Part shown: piece by piece, positions 12,386 through 25,112 of the stretch
How positions within the stretch are numbered: the stretch's first letter is position 1
Layout: each line of letters begins with the position of its first letter
DNA from: Rhyacichthys aspro
Taxonomy: Eukaryota; Chordata; Actinopteri; Gobiiformes; Rhyacichthyidae
Assembly: GCA_036850595.1 (NCBI GenBank)
Contig: CM072163.1
Location: 2,451,833 to 2,515,832 of the forward strand
Reading direction: 5' to 3'
Length of the DNA: 64,000 nucleotides
Notes under the pieces: model-generated
Databases searched by the model: none
What the model was told of the DNA's origin: nothing
What the model saw: the letters and a program-made list of their open reading frames with translations, nothing else
Program-made: the position numbers and the translations under genes

Positions 12386-14340
12386 AACTGACCCACTCTG
12401 TCTCATGGAAAAGGATTTATTGTCTGTAAAACCATCTGTTTGTGACAGTCACACTTCAGTAAATAAGAGTGAGGGCTCCTACGTAAAAGGAGGCAGTTCA
12501 CTGAAGCCTGAGAGTTACGTAACTGGGTCGAAGTCTGGGAAAAGTCATAGTCCAGGCTCAGGAGCTTTACATAAGTCAGAACAGGTGCTTTCTGAAGCAG
12601 GAGGCCCAGGTCTGGACCACACACACAACACGACACTGCACCAGACGTGGACAACAACCACTGTTTATTTGTGTTATTGAAAGAAGTAATAGAAGAGAAT
12701 GAGTGAAGTTTGTGAAGAGCAAAAGAAAAACATAAGGATTAAAAACAATGCACTACTAATATTTATCCATGCTTCACTTTTCTTCCCTTTTCTTTCTTTT
12801 CTCTTCGTAAATAGACGTATCCAGTCCTGGAATAGACACATTCTCATCTATTAAAACGATTACTAATAATAGAAGACATCTCAATCAGCACAGACCTTTA
12901 TCACCGAGTTATTCTCTATAATCTCTGATAAACGGCTGGAGGTTTGGCTGTTTGGTGGAAAACAGAGATAAGTCTGAGTGCACCTGCTTCTACAACTTAT
13001 TTTCATGAGAAATAATGATGTGAATAAAAACAATGATGGAAACTCATGAAGATATAGGACTTTTGAATCAAATACAGGTCACACACAACAACAATAAAAT
13101 CTGTTTGATGTTATGTATGATGCAATTTTTATCTAAACCAGAAGTGACTAAAATTAAAATGTATTAGTGGAGTGATTTTAAACAGTGCATTTGAAGAAGC
13201 TGCTGTTTGTTTTTGTATTTCAATAATAACACGTCTCTCATTAACTCTTCTGGTCCTGGACATTTGACATTTGTGTTTTATTTAATGTATTTTTGCATAA
13301 CTTTGACTGTGATGATGCAAATGGAAGAACATTTGGCCGAGTTGTTTATTTTTTGGAGTCAATTTTAATTTGTCCTGATTTCTTTTTTTTAATTCAAGTC
13401 TTTCTTTAAAAAAAAAAAATAGTTCCACCATTGACTTTACCATTGACTCTCATTCAAAATGCTTTTCTCAATACTTTGCAATGTGATTTCTGTTCATTTT
13501 TCTGTTGTTGAAATCCCTCAATGTTTCCATTCCATTAAAAAACGTTTTTAAACTTTTTTTTTTTTTATTTACAAGCAACTTTGCACAAAAAAAATTTAAA
13601 TAGATCAGAATCAGTGTTTTTTTTGTTGTTTTTTTTTACATTTCCAGACAAATAACCCCCAGACTTTAATCACTAAAAGTGGCATTTACAGGTATAAAAA
13701 TTCAGAAAATTAATAAATATTTGTAATGTATGATCAGGCCTGAAGTTAATAATGACATTCATAACAAAAAGTGGAAAAAAATCTGTTGACACATAATATT
13801 TCTATGACAATCTTTAAAAGAACATTTTTTTTTTATTTCAAAGTGACTCAGATGGAGACAAAATGAAGAGTTAAAATCCTAAAATGAGCCTCTGAAGTGA
13901 CTTTCTGAAGAAATGGCTCCTGTTTTCATGTGAAAGTCATCAGGATAAACATATATGACCTGATTTAAACTCACTAAAACAAAGCATGTCCTTTCTATCA
14001 GACCCTGGATCCCTCTTTGACGTTGCCTGTCTGTCTCTCAACATTAAACCTCATATTCTGAACATACTGCTGAGTGAAGGGACCGTGACGAATACCTTTC
14101 AGCGGCGCGTTTCCAAACTGTATCAAACCCGTGTTAGCGCGCTCCGGTTTTGCATAATCCCGACTAACTCCGAGGCCAAGGTCAGAGCGATAGTGGCTCA
14201 AGGCCAAACTCTGCAGCGACGGCGGTGGGAAAGTGAGACTGATACAAGTGGAGCTGGGTTCAAGCGAGTGCAGCGAGGACGAGGCAAACGAGAGCTCAAA
14301 CTGGATCAGATCAGACTCAAACTGGTCAGGGGCCGGGATG
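12386..14340. other. Intergenic
   Basis: AT-rich with several poly(T) runs (13380-13640). The CpG-richer end (13990-14340) holds a 119-codon plus-strand frame of unknown nature just before an element boundary. Confidence 0.5.
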
Positions 14341-14930
14341 GTTAATAAGAATCATTTCAGGGGCTGAAGATGGAGACATTTGGAAAGCTTTCATAAAATT
14401 TTGAAAGGAAGGTTTCATCTTCTTTTGAGTCTTACAAAAGTTATCTTTAACATTAATATCCTTCTTTTATGGAAACTAGTTTTAGATGGATTTGAACAGG
14501 TTTCACATGGATTTCAACTAGTTTTAGATGTACTGAAACTGGTTTTAGGTGGATTTGAACAGGTTTTACATGGATTTTAACTAGTTTTAGATGGATTTGA
14601 ACAGGATTTGAACAGGTTTTAGATGGATTTGAACAGGTTTTACATGGATTTTAACTGGTTTTAGATGGATTTGAACAGGTTTTACATTGATTTTAACTAG
14701 TTTTAGATGCACTGAAACAGGTTTTAGATGGATTTGAACAGGTTTTACATGGATTTTAACTGGTTTTAGATGGATTTGAACAGGTTTTACATGGATTTTA
14801 ACTAGTTTTAGATGGACTGAAACTGGTTTTAGATGGATTTGAACAGGTTTTACATGGATTTTAACTAGTTTTAGATGTACTGAAACTGGTTTTAGTTGGA
14901 TTTGATCAGGTTTTAGATGGAAACGGAGCA
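14341..14930 (-). mobile_element. Element flank plus reverse-orientation 21-bp array
   Basis: The 14341-14480 stretch (TAATAAGAATC, TTTCAGGGGCTGAAGATGG, ACAAAAGTTATC) is the same flank seen at 54450-54590 and, inverted, at 41180-41310. It leads into about 20 units of the 21-bp repeat on the minus strand (plus strand GGATTTGAACAGGTTTTA), up to about 14925. Copy variants include TACATGGATTTTAACTAG. Confidence 0.8.
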
Positions 14931-16984
14931 ATTTTTTTCAATATCTCATGTTTGTACAATATGTGACTTGCTCAATAAAAAACTAGTTTGAAAAAAAACA
15001 AAAACAACAACAACTAGAAAAACAGAAACTCTGGATTTTCCGTTTGAAAGAGGGCCCTGGAACACAAATAAAGAGGTTTGATATTGAGTCAATTGGGAAT
15101 GTTTTAAATGTGCAACAGAAATGTACTTTCACTTGAAGGGTTTTAAATGAAATATACTACAGTTATCTTCCTCTCATAAACCACCAATATTTACAGCTTT
15201 TTATTCCTTTTTCTTTTGGTCATTCTCTCAAACCTATCCAGCGCTGTAATAGACACTTTTTTAGACAGTTTTTGTGCCGCCTTTGATTCAACGTTGACGA
15301 GCCGTGTATAAAACCAGCCGATTAGAGCAGACCCTCAAGTGTTTGGGCTCGTGATCGGCCAAAGTTTGCTTAAGTACAGTACATTTTCATCTAATAAACC
15401 CTCAATAAACCCTAATAATTCTACGTCTTTAAACAGTTTTTCGTCCACGGTTCTGTCCGTTCTCTGTGTCCCAGAACGAGCAGAGACAGTGCGTTCTTCT
15501 GGTACGGGACGTATATATGAGCGTCCAGTCTCTTTGAAGCTGACCGTTCACCTGTTCACTTCATTTAATTAACTCTGTGTTGATTTTTAGCGGCTGGCGC
15601 GGCTCCATCGTGAACCCGAACCCTCTGCTGCGAGAGAAGGGTTCAAACCCAGTCAAATGTGATGTTTCAAAGGAAGAGACGTATTATTTTGCTGCTGTTT
15701 GCGTCACTGATGATGACGTGTTTGTGAACTTTGACCAGAACTCAGACCTTATCTCTGTCCACACTGACACAGATCACTCATTTAAAAAGGGTTTTCACAG
15801 TTTAAATGAAACCGGGTCATATTAGAAGTCTTTTTACAATATTGCTAGAGCCATTTTGTTCAATTTTTACTCTCAAATCACAATCTGGCTGTATTCTTGA
15901 TGGTGTTTGTGCCTATTTAAAGACAAAAAAAGGCAGTCTCAGGCGCTGTTTTTGAGTTTTTAGGCAGATTTTCACTACAACAGCAACACAAGCTCAGTAC
16001 TAAGCTCTTTTTAAAGAGTTTTAATTATCAAAGAAACACAAAACAACATTAGTAACCCCTCAGCTCTGGTTCTAACAGTGATATAGTTGATAAAAGGTGG
16101 AGCTAAAATCTGTTCTCTGTTGATTAAATGACAAGGAACCCTCACTTGGGTCAAAACAGCATGATTTAATAATGAGATGAACAGTAATAATCCAAGAAAA
16201 GACGATGACAAAAACTAAAAAGGGTTTGGCATCCAATAAAAATACTTATTGTGAATAAAAATCAAACAAAAATTGTGACAAAAAAGAATAAATCCCTGAA
16301 ATGAAAAGTGTAGCTCACAGTTTTCATCACTGTGTTGTGTTGTATTGATTGATTCATTTATTCATCTTCCACAGCTTATTATCTTTAGATTTATGTCTAA
16401 ACTACACTCAATTTCAATTCTGAAGTTGATTTTATTTCATTTTTTAATTCAGTGACTGAAAATATAATGTTTTGTGACGTGACAAAGCTTGTTGTGATAA
16501 TTTAATATGATTTAAAGGTGCACTAGGCAGATATTTAACCCAAATTATAACTGTTTTGTGACATATTCTGTAACAAAGATACTACTCTGCTCTTTCCAAC
16601 AGCCTTCTTTTGTCAAATCTGAGTTAAAAACAAATCTGATCATGACTTAATGAATCCAAACTTTTAAACAACATTAAAACTTATTTGAAAACTTGTTCTT
16701 TACTAATTGCAATAACACTACTTTGTTTGTTTAAACTAAAGTAAAGTAAAACCACAAACTAGATCAATCCAGGACCTAAATTTCAAAATAAAAGCATGTA
16801 GTCTTATATATTTGATCAGTGTTCACATTTTTTATTGATGCTATTGGAACATGTGTCATTAAATGTGAGTATTTATTAGTACGCAGCATTTAAACTAAAT
16901 TATATACAAACACAAAGGAAGATTGTTATTACAGGCACCATTTCACACAAAGATGACACAACTGAACAGTGATTGTAGTCATTT
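14931..16984. other. Intergenic
   Basis: A GC-richer area at 15240-15720 holds two unrecognised short frames. TTAAAGGTGCACTAGGCAGA at 16514 looks like one end of a fish MITE, but no partner end was found. Confidence 0.45.
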
Positions 16985-17470
16985 TAAACCAGTTTGATCC
17001 TGTTTCCACCAGACGCCGCGTGCTTCCTGTTGGTAATCGTGTGTATTTAACTTTAAAGAAACAACCAAAACAGGAACGTTTACGACTTCCCCCAGAATTA
17101 CCTCAGCGCTGTAGCTGCCGGCGAGCGTCTGATGTGGTTCCAGGAGACGACGGAAGGATTTCTGTTTCGCTCACGGATAAATATTTGGGTCTGTGAGAGT
17201 TTAGAGCAGCGTGTTGGAAGGTTGTTGGGAATGTAAGCGGGAGAGCAGGCGCTGACGGGTACCGCTGGACGTAAACACCGGGGCAGTAAACACGGAGGAG
17301 GCTGGAGGGGATGGAGGGGGTTCCTGGTATCGGTGCCGAGTCGTGAGAGGCGTCCGGACCAGACACGACCTCCCAAAACCAAGTCTGGACCAAGACCGGC
17401 TCTGACTCACTCTCCACTCCCACAGAGTCTCTGCCACGCCACAGAAAAATACCAACCGGACGAATACAAG
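16985..17470. other. CpG-rich unassigned block upstream of the 45-bp array
   Basis: GC-rich and repeat-free. The minus-strand open frame 17103-17573 (156 codons) is rich in P, S and R and overlaps frames in other registers, which suggests composition rather than coding. Confidence 0.25.
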
Positions 17471-17685
17471 CTCGTATCGAATCAGAAAACAACTCAGAAA
17501 TACCATGATTATATTCTGTACTGTCCAAAAGCATTAGACCGGTCTGAAAATCTGCAGTAAAATAAGAAAGCAACTGTAATAAACTATAAAAATGTGTTTT
17601 TGATCAGTTTATAAAATGGAAAAGTGACTGAAGAGACAAAAACATTCAATATTTAGAGTGATCCCAGAACAAGGAACTGGACTGG

Positions 17686-18116
17686 TTTTGTCTGGGATTA
17701 CATGGTCTGGTTTAGTCCAGTTTGGTCTGGTTTTGTCTGGGATTACATGGTCTGGTTTAGTCCAGTCTGGTCTGGTTTTGTCTGGGATTACATGGTCTGG
17801 TTTAGTCCAGTTTGGTCTGGTTTTGTCTGGGATTACATGGTCTGGTTTAGTCCAGTCTGGTCTGGTTTTGTCTGGGATTACATGGTCTGGTTTAGTCCAG
17901 TTTGGTCTGGTTTACTGGAACATGGGGTAGTCTGGGATACATGGTTGGTTAGTCCAGTCTGGTCTGGTTTTGTCTGGGATTACATGGTCTGGTTTAGTCC
18001 AGTTTGGTCTGGTTTTGTCTGGGATTACATGGTCTGGTTTAGTCCAGTTTGGTCTGGTTTAGTCTGGGATTACATGGTCTGGTTTAGTCCAGTTTGGTCT
18101 GGTTTAGTCTGGGATT
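17686..18116 (+). repeat. 45-bp tandem array (GGTCTGGTTTAGTCCAG)
   Basis: About nine units of 45 bp containing TTTGTCTGGGATTACATGG and TCTGGTTTAGTCCAG. The first five alternate CCAGTTTGG and CCAGTCTGG, giving a 90-bp period. One unit near 17915-17950 is degenerate. Open frames across it are by-products of a period divisible by three. Confidence 0.95.
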
Positions 18117-20525
18117 CTCTAAATGTTTCCTTCTCAAACTGAAACAGAGGAACTGTTGCTGTTTTGAGGCAAAGTTGCAAAACTCTTCAGTTCTTTCACT
18201 TAAAAAACCCTATCATTACTACTCTACTTTACTTTACTTTTTATATCCAGACCTGCTCCTTCTTTGTTAAATTTAAATAAAACTGTCTAATCCTTCTGCT
18301 CTAGAAACTTCAGAATCACAGCCCATTCTTCAACAGCATCAAGACGTCAATTCAAGGAAAAGAGTTTAAATCCAAAGCTGACTGGTTTTATTTCATCAAA
18401 ACTACAATTTTACGTGAGATTTAGTTAATTACCTGATCACACTGTGTCAAAATAAGACAGACCTGGCTCACAATATTCAGGATAAACACTTTGCACAGCT
18501 TTAATAATTCATCAGAACCCAGGTTCAGAGGAGGACTACTGTCAGAGCTGGGTCAGCTTCAGGGACGTGTTACAGTAAGAAACAGAATATAAATGACTCT
18601 TATTGTGTCAGAAGAGTGTTTTTGATCCTGATAAACTCTTCAGGATTAAGTGCATTGTGACGGCGGCTGTGAATGTGAACCGTGATAAGCTCGAGGTGGA
18701 TTTGAAATGTGAGCGAGCAGTAAAAGGTTATGCACTCATTGACACTCTATCAGCGACTATATTTAACCTGTGACTTAATATAGAGTAGAGTAGGTCTCAG
18801 TGGAGTCACAGGACGAGGATCACGCCTACAGCTGATTGGACGGGTCACATGACCACTCCATTACAGGGACAGATGGGAAATCCACTCCTCGTCCTTATTT
18901 TAAATGTGCTCCTGCTTCAGGACTGCATTGGTTTACCTTTAAATTAAATAGATCACAAGACAAATGCTGAGATTTGGTTTTTTTATGTATATTTAACTGT
19001 TCTGGGGTTGTATGAATGAGGAACTGAATAAAAGTAGGTGTATTTCAAAATAAATGCATCTATTTAAGAAAAGCTTGCATTAATAGTCATTTTTTTTAAG
19101 TGTTTTTAATTACCTAATGTAGGGAATAATAGTTTTTTTTATGTATATTTATTCCACATTGAAAAGCCAAACAAGCAAAACCAAACACAATTTCTTACAA
19201 TGAAACTAAATTAACTCAACTTTTTAATGTCATTGTCATTAAATGCCTTCTGTCGTGTAAAAAAAAACCCAAAAAACTCTCGAAGATCCGACTCAGTGAT
19301 GCCTGAACTGTCTTTATATTGGTTCAGTTCAGTAGCAACGTGTGTTTTCAGCTTTGAGTCCAGCTTTTTGCATCAAAAGAAGAATGTCAGAAGTGTTTTG
19401 CAGAAAAAAAAGGTTTTATAAAATGTGTTTAAACAGTGCCGTATATTCAGAACAGCATTTTGGGTTTTATCAATTGTGGAAAAACTGTAAAAATGTGTTA
19501 TATGTTTATAAGGCATTTTGAGCAATTAATAAAATGTAAATAGCTGAATTGAAAAAGTGTTACTGGCTTTCCTTTGCACAAAACTATTTATTTGCACTGA
19601 CCATGTTTATCATTTAAAATCATGACTTAATATCAAAAAAAAAAAAATGTGCTTCATCAAACATTTAAGATATTTGCAAAAAAAAAAAAAGTAAATAAAT
19701 AAATAAATAAATAAATTCCACGTATGGCCACTAGAGCCTAGCAATGTTTCAAAAAAAAAAAAGTGTAACAATTAATTTCTCCTTCTTTTTTTCCCTTGTA
19801 ACGTTAATTATTCAAGCTTCCTTTTATCATTATTGTTTTTATCATTTCAAAATAAAGGTCGTCTTTTGATTCTAGATTAAATAGTATATTTTATAGTTGG
19901 CTGACAGTCTTTAAAATTGTGACTGATGGTTCTTTTTGATCCTCAACTTTTCAATATGTGCTGTTCAAAAAAGGAATGGTCACTATTTGTTTATATTTTA
20001 CCTTTTTTTACTTCGATATCAGCAGAAAAAGTGTCAAGAAAAACAAATATATAAAAGCTTGTACGTGTTTTAAGAACATACATTTACAAAGATACCAAAC
20101 CTTACCTTTTACACAAGTATGTTCTGTTTAAGTCGCTAAATTATTGACATTACAGAGCAGTCCGGTCACAGCCAATCGTCTCCATCTTCCACAAAAGGCC
20201 GTGAAACTTCTGCAGGGGTTAAATTAAGCTCATGATGCCCATCTGCACCAGCCAGGCTTCACACAGTAGGAACAGACCAGCAGATAATTATAATATATAA
20301 TTACTCAGAGTATACAGCTTTAGCTTCATTAAAATAGAAGAGAGAGCTGTAAATCTGTGAGTAATGACAGCGTAATGTTTGGAAACAGTGGTGTGATGCA
20401 TGCTGGGATGTTTGGAGAGGTTACATTGATGCATTTGAGTGACTGACGTAAGCTGGGAATCCACACGAGTCACTTTGTCTTTGAAAGGAAATAATCAGCA
20501 GAGGGTGGAGTTAAAAAGGGCTGAG
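18117..20525. other. Intergenic, AT-rich
   Basis: Microsatellites only; no gene was recognised. Confidence 0.55.
19676..19716 (+). repeat. Poly(A) and (AAAT)n microsatellite
   Basis: About 14 A followed by GT and AAATAAATAAATAAATAAAT. Confidence 0.85.
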
Positions 20526-20571
20526 GTTTACTACAGGTTTACTACAGGTTTACTACAGGTTTACTACAGGT
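20526..20571 (+). repeat. 11-bp tandem repeat
   Basis: Four perfect units of TTTACTACAGG in a row, with a partial fifth. Confidence 0.9.
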
Positions 20572-20675
20572 CAACAATAAACAGGAAGTGGTTTAGAAAG
20601 AACAACTTTCAAAATAATAACCAGGTAAAAGTAGAGTTTTATGCTTGGATTTAATAAAAAGTTTCTCCTAAAAGA

Positions 20676-21522
20676 ATTAAATCTGTCTAAAACCTGTTCA
20701 AATCCAAATAAAACCTGTTCAAAGCCAAATAAAACCTGTTCAAATCCAAATAAAACCTGTTCAAATCCAAATAAAACCTGTTCAAATCCAATTTAAACCT
20801 GTTCAAAGCCAAATAAAACCTGTTCAAATCCAAATAAAACCTGTTCAAATCCAAATAAAACCTGTTCAAATCCAATTTAAACCTGTTCAAATCTAAATAA
20901 AACCTGTTCAAATCCATCTAAAACCTGTTAAAATCCAAATAAAACCAGTTCAAATACATCTAAAACCTGTTCAAATTAATCTGAAACCTGTTCAAATCCA
21001 AATAAAACCTGTTCAAATCCATCTAAAACCTATTCAAATCCAAATAAAACCTGTTCAAATCCATCTAAAACCTGTTCAAATCCAAATAAAACCTGTTCAA
21101 ATCCATCTAAAACCTGTTCAAATCCAAATAAAACCTGTTCAAATCCATCTAAAACCTGTTCAAATCCAAATAAAACCTGTTCAAATCCATCTAAAACCTG
21201 TTCAAATCCAAATAAAACCTGTTCAAATCCATCTAAAACCTGTTCAAATCCATCTAAAACCTGTTCAAATCCATCTAAAACTTGTTCAAATCCAAATTAA
21301 ACCTGTTCAAATCCATCTAAAACTTATTCAAATCCAAATAAAACTTATTCAAATCCAAATAAAACCTGTTCAAATCCACTTAAAACCTGTTCAAATCCAA
21401 ATAAAACCTGTTCAAATCCATGTAAAACCTGTTCAAATCTAAATAAAACCTGTTCAAATCCAAGTAAAACCTATTCAAATCCATATAAAACCTGTTCAAA
21501 TCCAAATAAAACCTGTTCATTT
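20676..21522 (+). repeat. 21-bp minisatellite array with 42-bp higher-order structure
   Basis: About 40 units of the GTTCAAATCC family. From about 20990 to 21240 a CATCTAAAACC unit alternates with an AAATAAAACC unit, giving a 42-bp dimer repeated about six times. Outer units are more diverged (AAATTTAAACC, GCCAAATAAAACC). No element ends were recognised. Confidence 0.95.
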
Positions 21523-21639
21523 TGACTCCACTGATATATAATATTTTAAAGAAACAGTGAACCACTCAGATGCTTTACAAATCATTTTTCAGATGTAAAC
21601 ACAGCTGTTTTTATGTATCATCTCTCTTTATTTGAAGGA

Positions 21640-21910
21640 ACACGTGTCCCGTTTACTGCTCCAGAAGTGTTCTGGACCCGTCCCGTCGTGCCAGTGGGCA
21701 GTGGCAGCGTGGCCCACCTCTGAGTGACCCCCGGGGCATGTTTACGGACTCCGCTCAGGTCATATTCTCAGCGCTCTACGGTAATCACACGCTCTGTGAG
21801 GTCGGCGTCCGGCTGACCGCGGAAAACACGTCTGACGTCTGCAAATAAACCCAGAAGGACACCGAGGGCCGAGGGGCTACGATCACACAGACCACGAACA
21901 GCACCGTCAC
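21640..21910. other. CpG-rich unassigned block
   Basis: Follows the 20.7-kb array. It contains a CACGTG box and a short frame (MFTDSAQVIFSALYGNHTLC onwards, about 36 codons) with CTCAG/GTC and GTGAG/GTC junction-like sites. No family was recognised. Confidence 0.2.
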
Positions 21911-22162
21911 TGTCACTGCTGTAAATCTGTAAACTGAAGGCTGCTTACCTAACTGGGGTTTACGTTCACATGGGAAAGGTCTGAGAATGCATAACTAATG
22001 AAACCATCTCAGACTCTCAGTGACCAGGCTGTTTTAGCTTCGGTTTGTCGATCTAGAATCAAAACTTCTTCAAAAAGTGGTCGTCAACGAAGCAGAAACA
22101 GAGCTGATCTTGTAAATAATCTCCTCTGGTTTTTATATTCATCTTAAAGTTGAATTTAACCT

Positions 22163-22442
22163 GATTTAGTTTTTGCTGTATCTCCCTCAACAACAGCATA
22201 CTAACCTTTCCTGCTTCTTTTAGTTAAAAAAAGGTAAAACCAGACCAATTTTTCACCACAAAATACTAATATGTTACATTAAATGGAAGTTTAGAACTGA
22301 TCTGGAAGCATTGCCAACATTTATCGATGTTTAATTTGCTGCTGTTTCTTTATTTTGATCTTTTTTGAGCTGTTTTTCTGTAAAATAAGACGTATTTTTC
22401 AACAGAATAACACATTTCCTTGGTTTATTTCCTCGGTTCTTG
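22163..22442 (-). mobile_element. Palindrome element, subfamily B, truncated before the palindrome
   Basis: Matches 37060-37380 (CCTTTCCTGCTTCTTTT, AATTTGCTGCTGTTTCT, AACAGAATAACACATTTCC, TTGGTTTATTTCC) but stops just before the palindrome. Confidence 0.7.
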
Positions 22443-22461
22443 GACTAAATTGAGTATTTAT

Positions 22462-22520
22462 TGAGATGTGGCACTTTAATTTCTTTGTACTGCAATGACA
22501 ATGAAGCATCTTATTTTTTT
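22462..22520 (+). mobile_element. Possible LINE/SINE 3' tail
   Basis: GGCACTTTAATTTCTTTGTACTGCAATGACAATGAAGCATCTT resembles the end of truncated fish LINE copies. It adjoins the truncated palindrome element. Confidence 0.35.
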
Positions 22521-23914
22521 ACTTTTGATTATCTTAAATGATCTAAGTCTGTGGGAAACACTGTCAAAATTTACAATAAAAACTGGTTTTATTGCACTCA
22601 TCCACATGCAGTGTATTTTTCCATCATCCTAGATTAAAAAGTCAATAAAATATCCACAGAAAGTAGATTTGTCACACACAAAGCTCAAGAGAAAGTCTGA
22701 TTTTCCCTGAGAATCCCTGGAGAACGTGTTTAAAAAAGTCTCAACATGTCTTCTCTTTCATAACCACTTCTCTCCTTCAGTTTTCCTGATCATCTGTCGG
22801 AGTTTGGACAGATCCAGATGTTTCCACTGAAGCAGGAACCGAGAGCACGACCAGCTGCTCTTCACTCTGCTCTGTCCAAGAAACATCAGCAAACCTTCCA
22901 ATGCTTACTCCAACATTTATTCTGACCCACTTTAGACTTTATACAGTATTCTGCTGCGTCCTGGTCACTGTAAATGTGGCTCTGAGCTGCTGTTACACTC
23001 AGATAGAAGTACTTTTTAGTTTATTTCACTCAACAATACAATACTTTCATTAAATCGGAAGCATAGAACTCAAGGGTTTAGGCTGAAGTAAAAACTTTTA
23101 CAACATTTACAACAAGACAAAAAGAAAAGAATAAAACAAAAGAAGCAAAAACATAAACACAAAAAAGTTACATTCATAAAACAGAAGAAAAACATTTATT
23201 AGTACTATTATTACTAATTAATTATTGTTGTAAGCATAAATACTGGTTCAAACAATGATAAAAGCAACAGTGATATTATTTTTTATTATTATTACTGTCA
23301 CTGTCATTATCAGTTTATTACCACTATCATCTTTATTATCACTTAATATTAGTATTGTTACCATTAGCATTAGCATTATTACCATACATCAATGGAAAAG
23401 TAAGTGTATTTGGACTTAAAATAATATGTAGTATAATAATAGAATTAGATAAAGACTCAAAGGTTAATTACTGTTCCAGAAAACACCAGCTTCATCAAGT
23501 TTTCTGATTTAAAAATGGAACTCAGTCGAATAAAGTTAATTAAAGCTGTTTCTTGTCGGTGTTGGGATCAGTCCATCTTAGATTAAGGCAGGGTTCTGAT
23601 TATTTAACCAACAATACACCTGCAATAGTGAGATTTTCTTTTAAACATTACTGAACTTTTTCCATTATCTAAATCTTCTCTTTCTGTTTAAATCCTAATT
23701 CAGTTTTATCAACGTCAAACAGCTCTTTACAAACAGTTAATACTAAAAGTCATTGAACATATATTGAGAGAATGAGCTCTTTTTAAACATTTCCAGTCTC
23801 ATTTATCCTTTTTCATGTTTTATTTCTTGCTTTTCTTCGTGCTATACATCCATAAGTCCTTCAGCTACGGCTTACATTTAATATCCTTATAATAAAAGAA
23901 ACACTTGTGCTTTG
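22521..23914. other. Intergenic, AT-rich
   Basis: Includes an ATTATTATT-rich stretch at 23200-23390. No gene was recognised. Confidence 0.55.
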
Positions 23915-24340
23915 AGTGGCTCATAACGAGGCTCCGGAGCGGCCCTGAATGCATCACTTATGTGGATAGAATAACACCATTCATCGACTTATGTAATCAA
24001 TAATATGGCCTCATGTATTGATCACGTGGGCGGTTACCGGGTCCCGTCTGCGTCCCCGGTTTAGCTCCGGGACATCCTGTCTCGCTCGTCAAACACGCCT
24101 CATTTCCTTCTTATTAAGGGCTATTAGCGTCCCGCTCGGAGGCCGGTCCCATCTGTCGCCGGGGGCAGCAGGAAGACGGACGTGTATCTGCTGTTCAGCC
24201 GCAGTAACTAATGCCTCCATTAAGATCAGGACCTGTTTGTTCCAGCGGACGCTCTGCCAAAGTACACAGAGCCGCGGCGACAGGTGGACCGGGCTGAAAT
24301 GGAAAAGGACGGTTTTAAAGCGTTAATGATGGGACTCTGC
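23915..24340. other. Candidate conserved non-coding block
   Basis: Repeat-free and balanced in composition, with a CpG-rich core (24030-24320) next to an AT-richer part containing TTATGTAATCAATAATATGG and TGATCACGTGGGCGG (a CACGTG E-box). No convincing coding frame is present. The texture resembles vertebrate conserved regulatory elements. This is inference only. Confidence 0.3.
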
Positions 24341-24970
24341 ACCGAGAACTCAACGCCGCTTTTTATCATCTGCACGAACTGATGTTAGAGCAGATCAGAG
24401 CCATTAATAAAGACTTTTGAAAAGAAAAAGTGAGATTCTAATCCTTCAGCGCAAAAGTCTTTATGAAAGTCTTAGTTTAAAGCTTCCTGTTTGACACAGT
24501 TCATCACACGGTGGATGGAGACTGTCCAGTTCCAGTCCAACAACACACTTTACCTTCATTATCAACTTAAAGTACATTTATTTACCCTCAGTCTGTGCAC
24601 TTTTATTTTCAAGTCACTGCGTAAAGGGAAGTGTCTTTGAATAAGGCTCCTTTTTGTTTAATTTTAGCTACAAGAGTCAAGTTTTTTAATTTAATATAAA
24701 ATGATTGAGGTCTTCTTTTAATTTCAAGAACAGACAAATGAGGTCTTGATTGGTCTGGATTGGTCTTGATTGGTCTTGAAATCCAAGACAAGAGCAAGTA
24801 AAAATTAATTCAAGGTTTTTAGGGAAACTTTGAAACCCTGATGTTACCAAGACCGGTCTAAAATAAATAAAGACCGGTCTAAAATACTACATCACTACTC
24901 AATAAAACAGAGAAAATGTCACTTCTTTTTCTAGATGCATCTTTTTACCCAGAGAGAAAGTTTAATATAA

Positions 24971-25112
24971 GCTCTAAACTTCAATCTAAAAGTATTTTGT
25001 GGCAAGTTGGTTGAGTTTTTCTTTATTTAACAAAAGAAAAGCAGAAAAGGTCTCTATCTAAAGCTGCTGGGGTTGGATCTGGGAGTAAAAAATAAAACTG
25101 CGGTGCTTTTAA
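24971..25112 (+). mobile_element. Fragment of palindrome-CCAAT element
   Basis: Only the terminal part (CTCTAAACTTCA, AGTATTTTGTGG, AAAAGAAAAGCAGAAAAGG) is recognisable, and it is diverged. Confidence 0.5.

Noticed and set aside
16514..16560. Possible MITE starting TTAAAGGTGCACTAGG
   Set aside because: Only one end is visible and no inverted partner was found nearby, so no element was called.
17658..18142. Two overlapping repetitive open frames (W, S, G, V rich)
   Set aside because: By-product of a 45-bp tandem repeat; no splice or start context and no known protein.
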